64,000 bases of DNA from Burkholderia sp. WP9 (GTDB lineage: Bacteria > Pseudomonadota > Gammaproteobacteria > Burkholderiales > Burkholderiaceae): assembly GCF_900104795.1 (NCBI RefSeq), contig NZ_FNTG01000002.1:2666001-2730000 (forward strand). The letters are read 5' to 3'. Both the position numbers and the translations under genes were made by a program. Under the pieces are notes generated by a model. That model was not told where the DNA came from and made no database searches. It was given only the letters and a program-made list of their open reading frames with translations. Of this stretch, positions 1-9,128 are shown piece by piece; positions within the stretch are counted from its first letter, which is position 1; every line of letters begins with the position of its first letter.

Positions 1-60
1 TGAATCGCCGGGGCGTTCGCCCTGGCGGCGCGTCGACAAACAAGTACAAGGGATACGGAG

Positions 61-1620
61 ATGGAACGGTTTCGCCTGAAGGTGCGGCTTTGGCTCGCAC
101 TAGCGGTAATGTGCATGGGTATTCTGGCAATCGGCCTGTGGGGCGCGTTCAAGACACGCGACACGATGATCGCCGACCGCCAGGCCGAACTGAAGAGCGT
201 GGTCAGCGTCGCGTACAGCGTGCTGGACCGCTATAACGGCCTGGTCGCCTCGGGCGCCATGCCGCTCGCCGACGCGCAACGCTCGGCGATGGCCGATCTG
301 CGCGCGATGCGCTACGACGGCGCCGGTGGCTATCTCGTGATCGAAGACGCGCAGGCCCGTGTTCTCATGCACGGCGTGCGTGCCGACCTCGAAGGCAAGG
401 ACATGAGCGGTTTCACCGACCCGCAAGGGCGCCACGTATTCAAGGACGGCTCCGATCTCGCCCAGCGCGAAGGCGAAGGCTTCATCCACCTGCAGTTCCT
501 GAAGCCCGGCTCCAACCAGATGGCGCCGAAGGTCAACTACGTGCGCCTCTACAAACCATGGGCCTGGACGATCGTCACCGGCGTATTCACCGACGATATC
601 GACGCTGCGTTCTACACGACGCTGATCCAGTACGTGGGCGCCGCGCTGATGCTGTGTCTGGTGGTGTCGCTCGTGATCGGCGTGATCCTGCGCAGCATCT
701 TGCGGCAACTCGGCGGCGAACCGGCGTATGCGGCGCAGATCGCCGCGCGCATCGCCGACGGCGAGCTCGACCTGGTCGTCGAAACGAAGGCGGGCGACGA
801 AGCCAGCCTGCTCGCCGCCATGCGGCGCATGCAGCAGCGCCTCGCGCAAGCGATCGCGCAGATTCGCGGCGGCGCGACGCTGATCTCGACGGTGTCCAAC
901 GAAATTGCCGCCGGCAACGCGGATCTGTCGCGCCGGACCGAACAGCAGGCCACGGCGCTCGGCGAAACCGCGTCGAGCATGGAGCAGATCACCGCGACCG
1001 TGAAGCAGAACGCCGACAACGCGAAGCAAGCGAGCCAGCTCGCGCATAACGCATCGGAGACAGCAGCGCGCGGCGGCGAAGTGGTCGGTCAGGTGGTCGA
1101 GACGATGCGCGGCATTTCGCAGTCGTCGCATCGGATTGGCGACATCATCGGCGTGATCGAAGGCATTGCGTTTCAGACCAACATTCTCGCCTTGAACGCG
1201 GCCGTCGAGGCGGCGCGCGCCGGTGAGGAAGGGCGCGGCTTCGCGGTGGTGGCGGGCGAAGTGCGCAGCCTCGCGCAACGCAGCGCGGCGGCGGCCAAGG
1301 AGATCAAGGCGCTGATCGAAGAGTCGGCCGCGCAGATCGAAGGCGGCTCGCAGTACGTGAGCCGCGCTGGCGAAACCATGCAGGAAGTCGTGCAGGCGGT
1401 GCGTCGCGTGACGGACATCATGGGCGAGATCAGCGCGGCTTCGGTGGAGCAAAGCTCGGGCATCGAGCAGGTCAACATCGCGGTGGCGAGCATGGATCAG
1501 ACGACCCAGCAAAACGCGGCGCTAGTGGAGGAGGCGAGTGCGTCCGCGGATGTGCTCAAAGCGCAGACCGGCCAGCTTAGCGCGGCAATCGCCGTATTCA
1601 CGCTACCGGAAGGCCGCTGA
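61..1620 (+). CDS. methyl-accepting chemotaxis protein, single-Cache sensor
   Basis: Inner-membrane chemoreceptor that signals a periplasmic ligand to CheA/CheW. Residues 10-29 form TM1. Residues ~35-185 look like a single Cache (sCache_2) domain, with the typical Y-D-G-x-G-G-Y-L and '[16 protein letters not shown]' end. TM2 is at ~191-213, followed by HAMP (~214-267) and the cytoplasmic signalling domain. The hairpin tip is canonical ([20 protein letters not shown]). At 519 aa it matches this class. The C-terminus ends soon after the signalling bundle and lacks a CheR/CheB-docking pentapeptide (no NWETF-like end). A GGA/GGAG tract lies directly before the ATG. Ligand unknown; small carboxylates are common for this Cache type (inference). 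Confidence 0.93.
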   Translation: MERFRLKVRLWLALAVMCMGILAIGLWGAFKTRDTMIADRQAELKSVVSVAYSVLDRYNGLVASGAMPLADAQRSAMADLRAMRYDGAGGYLVIEDAQARVLMHGVRADLEGKDMSGFTDPQGRHVFKDGSDLAQREGEGFIHLQFLKPGSNQMAPKVNYVRLYKPWAWTIVTGVFTDDIDAAFYTTLIQYVGAALMLCLVVSLVIGVILRSILRQLGGEPAYAAQIAARIADGELDLVVETKAGDEASLLAAMRRMQQRLAQAIAQIRGGATLISTVSNEIAAGNADLSRRTEQQATALGETASSMEQITATVKQNADNAKQASQLAHNASETAARGGEVVGQVVETMRGISQSSHRIGDIIGVIEGIAFQTNILALNAAVEAARAGEEGRGFAVVAGEVRSLAQRSAAAAKEIKALIEESAAQIEGGSQYVSRAGETMQEVVQAVRRVTDIMGEISAASVEQSSGIEQVNIAVASMDQTTQQNAALVEEASASADVLKAQTGQLSAAIAVFTLPEGR

Positions 1621-1626
1621 CCGAAA

Positions 1627-1649
1627 GCCCGCCGTTGGGCGAGGCGGGC
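1627..1649 (-). terminator. hairpin between convergent MCP and SulP genes
   Basis: A 7-bp GC-only stem (GCCCGCC/GGCGGGC) with a 9-nt loop sits in the 35-bp gap between two convergent genes. On the minus strand it is followed by TTTC, so it more likely terminates the SulP transcript. Confidence 0.45.
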
Positions 1650-1655
1650 ACGTCG

Positions 1656-3143
1656 TCACGCCAATGCGATACCGGCGCGGCTCAGCAGACGCTGGTTGCG
1701 CTCGGACAGATTCTTCATGCGCAATTGTTTGCCGGCTTTTCGATAGCGCTCGACGAGGCCTTGCAGCGCCGCGAGCGCGGAATGGTCCGCCAGCAGCAGA
1801 TCGCGGCAGTCGACTGTGACGCGCTCGGGATCTTGCAGCGGGTCGAACAGCTCATGAAAACGGGCGGTCGACGCGAAAAACAGCGTGCCGCGCGGCGCGT
1901 AGATCTTGTCGCCGGCGCGATCTTCGACATGCGCATGAATTTCGCGGGCGTGCTGCCACGCGAAATTGAGCGCGGCGATCACGATGCCGCACAGCACGGC
2001 GATCGCCAGATCGGAAAACACGGTGATGATGGTGACCGCCACGATCACCAGCGCGTCGTTGCGCGGCACCTTGCCCAGCACCCGCAGCGAGCCCCATGCG
2101 AAAGTCTGCTGCGCCACCACGAACATCACGCCGACCAGCGCCGCCAGCGGAATGCGCTCGATCAACGGCGACAGGAACAGGATGTACATCAGGATCATCA
2201 CGCCGCTGACGATCCCCGACAGACGCGAACGGCCGCCCGAATTGAGATTGATCATCGTCTGGCCGATCATCGCGCAGCCGCCCATGCCGCCGAACAGACC
2301 CGAGGCGATATTCGCCGCGCCGAGCGCGAGGCATTCACGGTTCGGCTGGCCGCGCGTTTCGGTGATCTCGTCGGTCAGATTGAACGTGAGCAGCGTTTCC
2401 AGCAGACCGACGATCGCCATCAGCACCGCGTAGGGCAGCACCACATGCAGTGTCTCCAGATTCAGCGGGACCTCCGGCATGCGCAAAAGCGGCAGGCCGC
2501 CCGCAATATGCGCCATGTCGCCGAGCGTGCGCGTGGGCAGGTGCAGCAGCTGCGTGAAGAGGCCGACGCCGACGATCGCCACCAAAGCAGGCGGCGCCGC
2601 ACGCGTGAGCCGCGGCAGCAGATAGACGATCGCCATGGTCAACGCGACGAGTCCGCTCATCATCAGCAACGCGCTGCCGTGCAGCCATTGTTCGCCGTCT
2701 GGCGTGCTTTGCCTGAAATGCGCGAGCTGCGCGGTCGCGATGACGATCGCGAGCCCGTTCACGAAACCGAGCATGACCGGATGCGGCACCATGCGGATCA
2801 GTTTGCCGAGCCGCAGCGCGCCGAACAGCACCATCAGGATGCCGCTGAGGATCACGGTGGCGAGCAGATATTGCGCACCGTGCTGCACGACGAGCGCCAC
2901 GATGACTACCGCCATCGAACCGGCGGCACCGGAAATCATGCCGGGCCGTCCGCCGAACAGGGCCGTGATGGTGCAGATGAAGAACGCACCGTACAGGCCC
3001 ATCAAGGGATTGAGGTGGGCGACCAGCGCGAAGGCGATGCATTCCGGCACCAGCGCGAAAGACGAGGTCAGTCCTGCGAGGACATTGCTTTTGATATCGG
3101 GCAGCGCGGCAAGCCGGCCGTGAGTGGGACGAGCGGTGTTCAT
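1656..3143 (-). CDS. SulP family inorganic anion transporter with STAS domain
   Basis: Predicted inner-membrane SLC26/SulP permease (sulfate, bicarbonate or another anion). The N-terminal signature is typical: 'DIKSNVLAGLTSSFALVPECIAFALVAHLNP', followed by 'GLYGAFF' and 'GRPGMISGAAGSMAVV'. Hydrophobic segments run to about residue 400. A C-terminal STAS-like domain (~405-490) contains 'VTVDCRDLLLADHSALAALQGLVERY'. At 495 aa it is slightly shorter than plant/animal members but normal for bacteria. It is monocistronic, convergent with the chemoreceptor. The substrate cannot be read from sequence. Confidence 0.9.
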   Translation of the reverse strand: MNTARPTHGRLAALPDIKSNVLAGLTSSFALVPECIAFALVAHLNPLMGLYGAFFICTITALFGGRPGMISGAAGSMAVVIVALVVQHGAQYLLATVILSGILMVLFGALRLGKLIRMVPHPVMLGFVNGLAIVIATAQLAHFRQSTPDGEQWLHGSALLMMSGLVALTMAIVYLLPRLTRAAPPALVAIVGVGLFTQLLHLPTRTLGDMAHIAGGLPLLRMPEVPLNLETLHVVLPYAVLMAIVGLLETLLTFNLTDEITETRGQPNRECLALGAANIASGLFGGMGGCAMIGQTMINLNSGGRSRLSGIVSGVMILMYILFLSPLIERIPLAALVGVMFVVAQQTFAWGSLRVLGKVPRNDALVIVAVTIITVFSDLAIAVLCGIVIAALNFAWQHAREIHAHVEDRAGDKIYAPRGTLFFASTARFHELFDPLQDPERVTVDCRDLLLADHSALAALQGLVERYRKAGKQLRMKNLSERNQRLLSRAGIALA

Positions 3144-3350
3144 CTTCAGCGAGGAGGGAGTCCTGGCAAGCGGCGTGCGTGGACGCGAAACGCGCGAATT
3201 CGGACAGGTGAATGTCTCGGCCTGAAGCGCAGCAATGGCCGGGCAAGATGGCGAAAAGGCTGGATTTTACAGCAGGGCAGTCAAACTCACCGGTGAGGGG
3301 CGCCGTGAGGTGAGCGGCGGCGCGCAGGGGTGGTCGCGCGTCGAGCCCAA

Positions 3351-3389
3351 AGAAAAACGCCACGCAGCCGGCGAGATGGCTGCGTGGCG
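3351..3389 (-). terminator. Rho-independent terminator of the YSC84-like gene
   Basis: Perfect 12-bp stem CGCCACGCAGCC (3358-3369) / GGCTGCGTGGCG (3378-3389), 8-nt loop, followed on the minus strand by TTTTTCTTT. It lies just downstream of the minus-strand gene ending at 3404. Confidence 0.85.
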
Positions 3390-3403
3390 ATTGGGCCGCG
3401 CGC

Positions 3404-3994
3404 TTAAATCATCAGGCGCGAGACTTTGGTGCCTTCGAGCGATACGCCGGCCATCAGACCGCCGTTCGTCAGTACAAAGGCTTCGACCGGGCTGGTGGCG
3501 GTCGACGTGTCGACCGCGCCGTTCGCGCCAACCTTCAGCACGGCAACCGTTGCGTCCGCGCCGGCGGCCCAGCCCTGGCTGCCGAGGAACTTGTCGAGCG
3601 CCTCTTGCGTCATGAACAGGAACACGAGCGCCTTGGACTGCGCGCCGATCTGCAAACCGAACGAGCCCGCAGCGGTGCTGTAATAGCCGGCCGTGCGGCC
3701 TGCCACGCGCAGCGCGCCTTCGCCGTATTGGCCGCCAACCCAGAAGCCTGCCGAGATCACGGACGGGAACACCAGCACACCGCGCGCTTTCGCCACCAGT
3801 TCGCGCGAACCGGTGACGTTCGCGTACAGACGCGAAAGCGTCGAATCGATCCCCGCGTTGATGGTGTCGCGCTTGCCGGCGTTGGCGGCAGGCGATGCGC
3901 TCGAGGACGGCGACGTCGTCGTGCAGCCGGCGAGGCCAAGGCCCGCCGAGGCAAGAGCGGCGCTGGTCGTCATGATGAATTGTCGTCTGCGCAT
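3404..3994 (-). CDS. YSC84-related lipoprotein
   Basis: Exported 196-aa protein. The N-terminus (RRRQF followed by a hydrophobic stretch) combines a twin-Arg-like signal with a lipobox L-A-G-C at residues 21-24, so it is probably a lipoprotein. The remainder matches the YSC84/SYLF lipid-binding fold: 'ELVAKARGVLVFPSVISAGFWVGGQYGEGAL', 'GYYSTAAGSFGLQIGAQSKALVFLFMT' and 'GAVDTSTATSPVEAFVLTNGGLMAGVSLEGTKVSRL'. Family members bind membranes; the physiological role of bacterial copies is unclear. It has its own terminator and appears monocistronic. Confidence 0.85.
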   Translation of the reverse strand: MRRRQFIMTTSAALASAGLGLAGCTTTSPSSSASPAANAGKRDTINAGIDSTLSRLYANVTGSRELVAKARGVLVFPSVISAGFWVGGQYGEGALRVAGRTAGYYSTAAGSFGLQIGAQSKALVFLFMTQEALDKFLGSQGWAAGADATVAVLKVGANGAVDTSTATSPVEAFVLTNGGLMAGVSLEGTKVSRLMI

Positions 3995-4154
3995 GATTGT
4001 TTTCCTTATGCGTTATTTACGTTATGAAGGCTGCGTTCTCGTTTCCAGTCGAGTGATCGTATCGTGACGCAGGGCGTGCCATACGTCAGTTGCTAACCAG
4101 CATTTAGCGTGCCTGCCCCCGTGTTTTAGCAGGCGCGGCGTGCCGGACCCGCAC

Positions 4155-4197
4155 GCACGGGGAAACGGCACGCGATTCGCGCGCCGTTTCCCCGTGC
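4155..4197 (-). terminator. 15-bp perfect hairpin downstream of flavoenzyme gene
   Basis: Left arm GCACGGGGAAACGGC (4155-4169) and right arm GCCGTTTCCCCGTGC (4183-4197) are exactly complementary around a 13-nt loop. It lies 9 nt past the end of the minus-strand flavoenzyme gene. No T-run follows, so termination efficiency is uncertain. Confidence 0.6.
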
Positions 4198-4205
4198 TGC
4201 TATGA

Positions 4206-5594
4206 CTACGCCGATGGCCGGATGTTCTGATTGCAGCGGAACAGGTTGCGCGGATCGTAGCGGTTTTTTACAGTCACCAGCCGTTCGTAGTTCGCTCCGT
4301 ACGCCTCGGCGACGCGGCCGCCTTCTTCCTGCGTCATGAAATTGACGTAGACGCTGCCCAGCGCAAACGGCGCCGCCGCGTCGAAGAACGCGCGAGCCCA
4401 GGCGATGCAGCGCTCGTCGTCGCTCGCATCGTCCCAGCGGCCGTGCACGTTCATCGCGTACAGCGTGTCGCGGCTCGAATAGGCGGTGGCTTCGACAGGC
4501 ACGCGCTGGGTCTGCGCGCCGATCTGTCCGAAGAAAATCTCGCATTGCGGCGACGGCAGGTTGTCGATCGCGCCGAGCAGCGCGTCGATGAGCCCGTCCT
4601 GGATCTCGCCGAGGTTGTGCGATTTCCAGTAGTTGCGCGCGCCCGGCGTGAGCAGCGGGTCGAACGCCTGTTGCCACGCGACATACGGCATCGGGCCGAG
4701 ATGTTCGCCGAGCGGCGTTCCGAATGCGCGGACAGATTCCACCGCGGATGGCCCGTTTTCGACTGGGCCGTTGTAGCACATCGCGAACACGATCACCGGC
4801 TTGCCGTGTACTTCGGGCGGCAGAAACGGCAGCGGCGGCGCGAGTCGCAGCACGGCCCACACGCTCAGTTCCTCCGGCATGCCGGCATTCGCCGCGCGGT
4901 ACTTGAGCAGGGCGTCCCGCGCCTGGGCGAGCGGCAGGACGACAAGGCCGCCGTAGACCAGCGGTCCGACCGGATGCAACGCGAACTCGAACCGCGTGAC
5001 GACGCCGAAATTGCCGCCGCCGCCGCGAATGGCCCAGAACAGATCTTCATGCGAAGCGGCGCTCGCAGTGAGGAATTCGCCCTCCGCGGTCACGACGTCA
5101 GCCGAAACCAGATTGTCCACCGTCATGCCATATCTGCGGCTCAGCCAGCCGAAACCGCCGCCGAGCGTCAGGCCCGCGACGCCGGTGGTCGAGTTGATTC
5201 CGAGTGGAGTGGCGAGCCCGAACGCCTGCGCTTCATGGTCGAAATCGTGCAGCGTCGCGCCCGGTTCGACATACGCGCGCCGTGCCGCGGGATCGATGCG
5301 CACCGATTTCATCTGCGTCAGGTCGAGCACTACACCGTCGTCGCACAATGCGCTGCCGCCAATGTTGTGGCCGCCGCCGCGAATCGCGAGCGGCAGACCG
5401 TTGTCGCGCGCGAAGGCCACGCCCTGGCGAACGTCGGCTACGCCTGCGCAACGCAAGATGATTGCCGGATGCCGGTCGATCATCGCATTCCAGATGCTGC
5501 GCGCCTGATCGAAGTTCGGGTCGCCGGGCAGCAGCACCTGGCCCCGGATGGCGGTTTTCAATTCGTCGACGGCGCTGCTGGACACATTAACCAT
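4206..5594 (-). CDS. FAD-binding oxidoreductase, berberine-bridge (BBE) type
   Basis: Flavoprotein oxidase/dehydrogenase of the VAO/PCMH superfamily, 462 aa. FAD_binding_4 domain at ~35-180: 'GLPLAIRGGGHNIGG' carries the His normally used for covalent 8-alpha attachment of FAD, and 'GVAGLTLGGGFGWLSRRYGM' has no Cys at the second (6-S-cysteinyl) site, suggesting mono-covalent FAD (inference). The C-terminus has the BBE motif 'YERLVTVKNRYDPRNLFRCNQNI'. No signal peptide. The gene is isolated between a strong hairpin and a 1-kb gap, so context gives no substrate; many members oxidise sugars or alkaloid-like compounds. Confidence 0.88.
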   Translation of the reverse strand: MVNVSSSAVDELKTAIRGQVLLPGDPNFDQARSIWNAMIDRHPAIILRCAGVADVRQGVAFARDNGLPLAIRGGGHNIGGSALCDDGVVLDLTQMKSVRIDPAARRAYVEPGATLHDFDHEAQAFGLATPLGINSTTGVAGLTLGGGFGWLSRRYGMTVDNLVSADVVTAEGEFLTASAASHEDLFWAIRGGGGNFGVVTRFEFALHPVGPLVYGGLVVLPLAQARDALLKYRAANAGMPEELSVWAVLRLAPPLPFLPPEVHGKPVIVFAMCYNGPVENGPSAVESVRAFGTPLGEHLGPMPYVAWQQAFDPLLTPGARNYWKSHNLGEIQDGLIDALLGAIDNLPSPQCEIFFGQIGAQTQRVPVEATAYSSRDTLYAMNVHGRWDDASDDERCIAWARAFFDAAAPFALGSVYVNFMTQEEGGRVAEAYGANYERLVTVKNRYDPRNLFRCNQNIRPSA

Positions 5595-6593
5595 GGCTCA
5601 TCTCCTGAGATAGTGGAAGACGCTCGCAGAACACTATTCAGCTGCCGATAGCAAATCGGAAGTGTCCTGAAAGGTTGTTTTGCGTCCAGTAAACGAGCCT
5701 GCCCCCTGAAGTCAAACAAAGGTAAACCCGCGTTTCTTACCGATTGTCCGCGAGGGCTCGCGCGACAGGCATCCGCGGGAGCCGCCGGCGATGATGCCCG
5801 GTTCAATACCGTAGATGGTGGAAATGCTTCGGAAAAAGATGCTGCCAGGAAGTGTTGGTTATGCGGTGGCGTGGTGGTTGCGCAGCGACACTTTCTGGAT
5901 TGGCACTCATCGCGATGAGCTGGCATTTCGTTCTCTTGGCGGTTTGCGACCAGGGGCACGGTTTTTAATCTGATGTTTTTAGTGCCTCGCTGAATGACCA
6001 GGGAGCCGTGCCGCCGATTAAAAAACACGAGGTGTGTTGTCTGTCTGATTGCCCTCACACCCACCTCGACAGCCACTCTTTTATGTTCGGGGAAGTTCGG
6101 GGGCTCACATAGCATTTCTTCTCGGCGTTCTGAGGGCAACGATCGTGTCGGTTTAATTCGTCCTGTGAGTATGTCAACGCTGGTGATAATAATAGTTGGG
6201 AGTGCGTATCGGATGGCATGATTTCCCGGGCCTTAATAAATAGCGGTAATTGACGATCTTTGACAATCCGGACACGCAATTAATCGCAAATGCGCCGTGG
6301 ATGTCGCATTGCGTGGTCTAGCGCACGGTGACTGAACAGTGCTCCGCATAACTTCAACGTCCATCAGACCCAGCTGTGTCATTTGAAAAATCAGTGCGTG
6401 CACAGCCAATCGTTTTTCTCGAAACACGTTGAATCGGACCGGGGTTTTCCGCGAGAGAAATGCCGGACGTCATGCGGTTTCAGCGTGACGCGAGGTAATG
6501 GCGAGTGGGTTTTGAAGTTTCATTTTTAACAGTGAACAGAGATTCACTCGTTATCCAGGCCGGTCTTTCAAGAGATATAGTTAGGAGAATGAA
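5595..6593. other. ~1-kb intergenic region, AT-richer than surroundings
   Basis: Divergent spacer between the flavoenzyme (minus) and the Gly/His-rich secreted protein (plus). It is visibly richer in A/T than its neighbours from about 5,960 onward. A short inverted repeat, GTTTTTAATC (5961-5970) against GATTAAAAAAC (from 6016), and a 14-bp palindrome at 5906-5919 are present, but neither is long enough to assign a role. No convincing coding region. It presumably holds the promoters of both flanking genes. Confidence 0.6.
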
Positions 6594-8981
6594 ATGAAAA
6601 AGCAAAACGGGGACGTGCTGGCGTTGGGGACGCGCCGGGCTGTATTTGCAGTTGCCGTGAGTTTGTATGCGGCGATGGCGGGTGCGCAGACGAATCAGGC
6701 GGTGACTGCGGCACCGTCGGCCGGTCCGGGGAAGATCATGATTGCGCAAGCGTTGCCGATTGATTGTTCGTCGTTCGACACACTTGGCTGCAAGGAGGAA
6801 AGCGCTGACCTCGTAACCTCTGGCGGAATTGGAATCGCCGCGGCCGCGGAAGGGTTCGGATCGCTATCGGCTGCGGGCTTGCAAGGCGGCGGAAATGGGA
6901 GCTCGTCGGGAGGGGCTGCGGCTGCGGGCAATGGCAGCGGGAATGGTGGCAATGCGGCGAGCGGCGGGAATGGCGGGACTAACTCCGGCGCGGCGGGGCT
7001 TGGTGCTGGGAGTACGGGTAGCGGCAGCGGTGGGAAGGGCGGCGTGGGATCGGGAGGCGGGACTAATAGTGGTGGGACGGGTAGCGGGGGAGCCGGCAGT
7101 GGTGGGACGGGTAGCGGCGGAACTGGGAGTGGTGGAACTGGCGGTGGTGGGACCGGTAGCGGCGGAACTGGCAGTGGTGGGACGGGAAGCGGCGGAACTG
7201 GCAGTGGTGGGACGGGAAGCGGCGGAACTGGCGGTGGTGGGGCCGGTGGTGGCGGAACTGGCAGTGGTGGAACTGGCAGTGGTGGAACTGGTAGTGGCGG
7301 AACTAGCAGTGGTGGAACTGGTGGCGGCGGAGCCGGTAGCGGTGGAACGGGAAGCGGCGGAACCGGCACAGGCGGTGACGGCGGAAATGGTGGCGGCACC
7401 GGTGGCCATGGTGACGGTGGTCATGGCGATGGTGGTCACGGTGACGGTGGTCACGGTGACGGTGGTCATGGTGACGGCGGCCACGGCGATGGCGGCCATG
7501 GTGACGGTGGTCATGGCGATGGTGGTCACGGTGACGGTGGTCATGGTGATGGCGGCCACGGCGATGGCGGCCATGGAGATGGTGGTCATGGCGATGGTGG
7601 TCACGGTGACGGTGGTCATGGTGACGGCGGCCACGGCGATGGCGGCCATGGTGACGGTGGTCATGGCGATGGTGGTCATGGCGATGGTGGTCACGGTGAC
7701 GGTGGTCATGGTGATGGCGGCCACGGCGATGGCGGCCATGGAGATGGTGGTCATGGCGATGGCGGCCATGGTGACGGTGGTCATGGCGATGGCGGTCACG
7801 GCGACAGTGGCCACGGCGGAAGCGGCCATGGCGCAGGCGGTTCCGGCAACGGTGGTCACGGCGACGGCGGCCACGGCGACGGTGGCAAAGGCGGAAGCGG
7901 CCCTGGCGCAGGCGGCTCGGGCAACGGTGGCCACGGAGACGGCGGCCATGGTGACGGCGGCCACGGCGGAAGCGGCCCTGGCGCAGGCGGTTCTGGAAAC
8001 GGTGGTCACGGCGACGGCGGCCACGGCGACGGTGGCAAAGGCGGAAACGGCCCCGGCGCAGGCGGTTCCGGCAACGGTGGCCACGGGGACGGCGGCCACG
8101 GAGACGGTGGCAAAGGCGGAAGCGGCCCTGCCGCAGGCGGCTCGGGCAACGGTGGCCACGGAGACGGCGGCCATGGTGACGGCGGCCACGGCGGAAGCGG
8201 CCCTGGCGCAGGCGGCTCCGGCAACGGTGGTCACGGCGACGGCGGCCACGGTGACGGTGGCAAAGGCGGAAGCGGCCCTGGCGCAGGCGGCTCGGGCAAC
8301 GGTGGCCACGGAGACGGCGGCCATGGTGACGGCGGCCACGGCGGAAGCGGCCCTGGCGCAAGCGGTTCTGGAAACGGTGGTCACGGCGACGGCGGCCACG
8401 GCGACGGTGGCAAAGGCGGAAACGGCCCCGGCGCAGGCGGCTCCGGCAACGGTGGCCACGGAGACGGCGGCCACGGCGACAGTGGCCACGGCGGAAGCGG
8501 CCCTGGCGCAGGCGGTTCCGGAAACGGTGGTCACGGCGACGGCGGCCACGGCGACGGTGGCAAAGGCGGAAACGGCCCCGGCGCAGGCGGCTCCGGCGAC
8601 GGCGGCCACGGCGGAAGCGGTCCTGGCGCAGGCGGCTCCGGCAACGGTGGCCACGGAGACGGCGGCCACGGAGACAGTGGCAAGGGCGGAAATGGCCCCG
8701 GCGCGGGCGGCTCCGGCAACGGCGGCCATGGAGACAGCGGCAAAGGTGGAAGCGGCCCTGGCGCAGGCGGCTCCGGCAACGGCGGTCACGGAGACGGCGG
8801 CCACGGCGACGGTGGCAAAGGCGGAAACGGCCCGGGCTCCGGCAACGGAGGCCAAGGCCACGGCGGCGGCTTCGGCGGCGGCTTCGGCTCGGGCCACGGC
8901 GGCGGCTTCGGCTCAGGCCATGGCGGTGGCTACGGCGGAGGAGGAGGAGGCCACGGCGGCGGCAACGGCGGCAGCCACTAA
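6594..8981 (+). CDS. secreted Gly/His/Asp-rich tandem-repeat protein
   Basis: Function unknown. A signal peptide (residues ~1-32, A-x-A near 'AMAGAQ') precedes ~55 residues of ordinary sequence with two Cys (P-I-D-C…L-G-C-K). Low-complexity sequence fills the remainder of 795 aa: G-S/G-G-G-T pentapeptides, then 27 uninterrupted GGHGD units, then a 25-residue motif alternating GGHGD, GGKGG and S/N-G-P-G-A-G-G-S-G-N, ending in a G-F/G-Y/G-H-rich tail. It has no lysis, transport or enzymatic motif. His and Asp at fixed spacing could bind divalent metal or form an extracellular elastic or adhesive matrix (inference). AGGAG lies 6 nt before the ATG. The reading frame is supported by the signal peptide and by synonymous variation among repeats. 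No co-directional partner gene. Confidence 0.85.
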   Translation: MKKQNGDVLALGTRRAVFAVAVSLYAAMAGAQTNQAVTAAPSAGPGKIMIAQALPIDCSSFDTLGCKEESADLVTSGGIGIAAAAEGFGSLSAAGLQGGGNGSSSGGAAAAGNGSGNGGNAASGGNGGTNSGAAGLGAGSTGSGSGGKGGVGSGGGTNSGGTGSGGAGSGGTGSGGTGSGGTGGGGTGSGGTGSGGTGSGGTGSGGTGSGGTGGGGAGGGGTGSGGTGSGGTGSGGTSSGGTGGGGAGSGGTGSGGTGTGGDGGNGGGTGGHGDGGHGDGGHGDGGHGDGGHGDGGHGDGGHGDGGHGDGGHGDGGHGDGGHGDGGHGDGGHGDGGHGDGGHGDGGHGDGGHGDGGHGDGGHGDGGHGDGGHGDGGHGDGGHGDGGHGDGGHGDGGHGDGGHGDSGHGGSGHGAGGSGNGGHGDGGHGDGGKGGSGPGAGGSGNGGHGDGGHGDGGHGGSGPGAGGSGNGGHGDGGHGDGGKGGNGPGAGGSGNGGHGDGGHGDGGKGGSGPAAGGSGNGGHGDGGHGDGGHGGSGPGAGGSGNGGHGDGGHGDGGKGGSGPGAGGSGNGGHGDGGHGDGGHGGSGPGASGSGNGGHGDGGHGDGGKGGNGPGAGGSGNGGHGDGGHGDSGHGGSGPGAGGSGNGGHGDGGHGDGGKGGNGPGAGGSGDGGHGGSGPGAGGSGNGGHGDGGHGDSGKGGNGPGAGGSGNGGHGDSGKGGSGPGAGGSGNGGHGDGGHGDGGKGGNGPGSGNGGQGHGGGFGGGFGSGHGGGFGSGHGGGYGGGGGGHGGGNGGSH
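7065..7379 (+). repeat. GSGGT pentapeptide-coding repeats
   Basis: Roughly 20 imperfect 15-nt units encoding G-S-G-G-T or G-G-G-G-T/A within the secreted repeat protein. They form the first of its three repeat blocks. Confidence 0.85.
7401..7805 (+). repeat. 27 tandem 15-bp units encoding GGHGD
   Basis: 405 bp divide exactly into 27 units of 15 bp, each encoding Gly-Gly-His-Gly-Asp. Third-position variants recur at 75-bp intervals (the variant starting at 7461 returns at 7536 and 7611, then after 90 bp at 7701), showing growth by block duplication. Confidence 0.9.
7806..8830 (+). repeat. 75-bp repeats encoding a 25-residue G/H/D/K/P motif
   Basis: About a dozen units of ~75 bp encode two GGHGD blocks, a GGKGG or GGHGG block, and S/N-G-P-G-A-G-G-S-G-N. 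Several units are shortened by multiples of 15 bp, again preserving frame. Confidence 0.85.
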
Positions 8982-9000
8982 CGGCGCTGCATTCGCTAAT

Positions 9001-9032
9001 CGGATGGGGGCCGGGCGTCCGGCCTCCATCCG
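9001..9032 (+). terminator. GC-rich hairpin after the repeat-protein gene
   Basis: Fourteen-pair stem (one G-U) with a GCGT loop, 20 bp downstream of the stop codon. No T-run follows, so it may act as an RNA-stabilising or Rho-dependent end rather than a classical terminator. Confidence 0.5.
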
Positions 9033-9128
9033 GCACCACGCGGAGCGAGCGAACGAACAACCCCCGTCCGCTCGCTCCAACCCACACTTTCCACGAGCCA
9101 CCCGCTCAAGAAAACCGAACCCAAAACC

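Noticed and set aside
1635..3296. 553-aa plus-strand frame over the SulP gene
   Set aside because: Antisense of a clear transporter; the translation is a His/Arg/Gln-rich shadow typical of high-GC genes.
5906..5919. 14-bp perfect palindrome CTCATCGCGATGAG
   Set aside because: A few palindromes of this length are expected by chance in 64 kb, and it is not close to either start codon.
5558..6139. 193-aa minus-strand frame upstream of the flavoenzyme
   Set aside because: Overlaps the flavoenzyme start, no RBS, composition unlike a protein, no motif.
7401..8830. CRISPR-like regular repeats
   Set aside because: Units are contiguous coding repeats of 15 and 75 bp with no unique spacers, and no cas genes are present.
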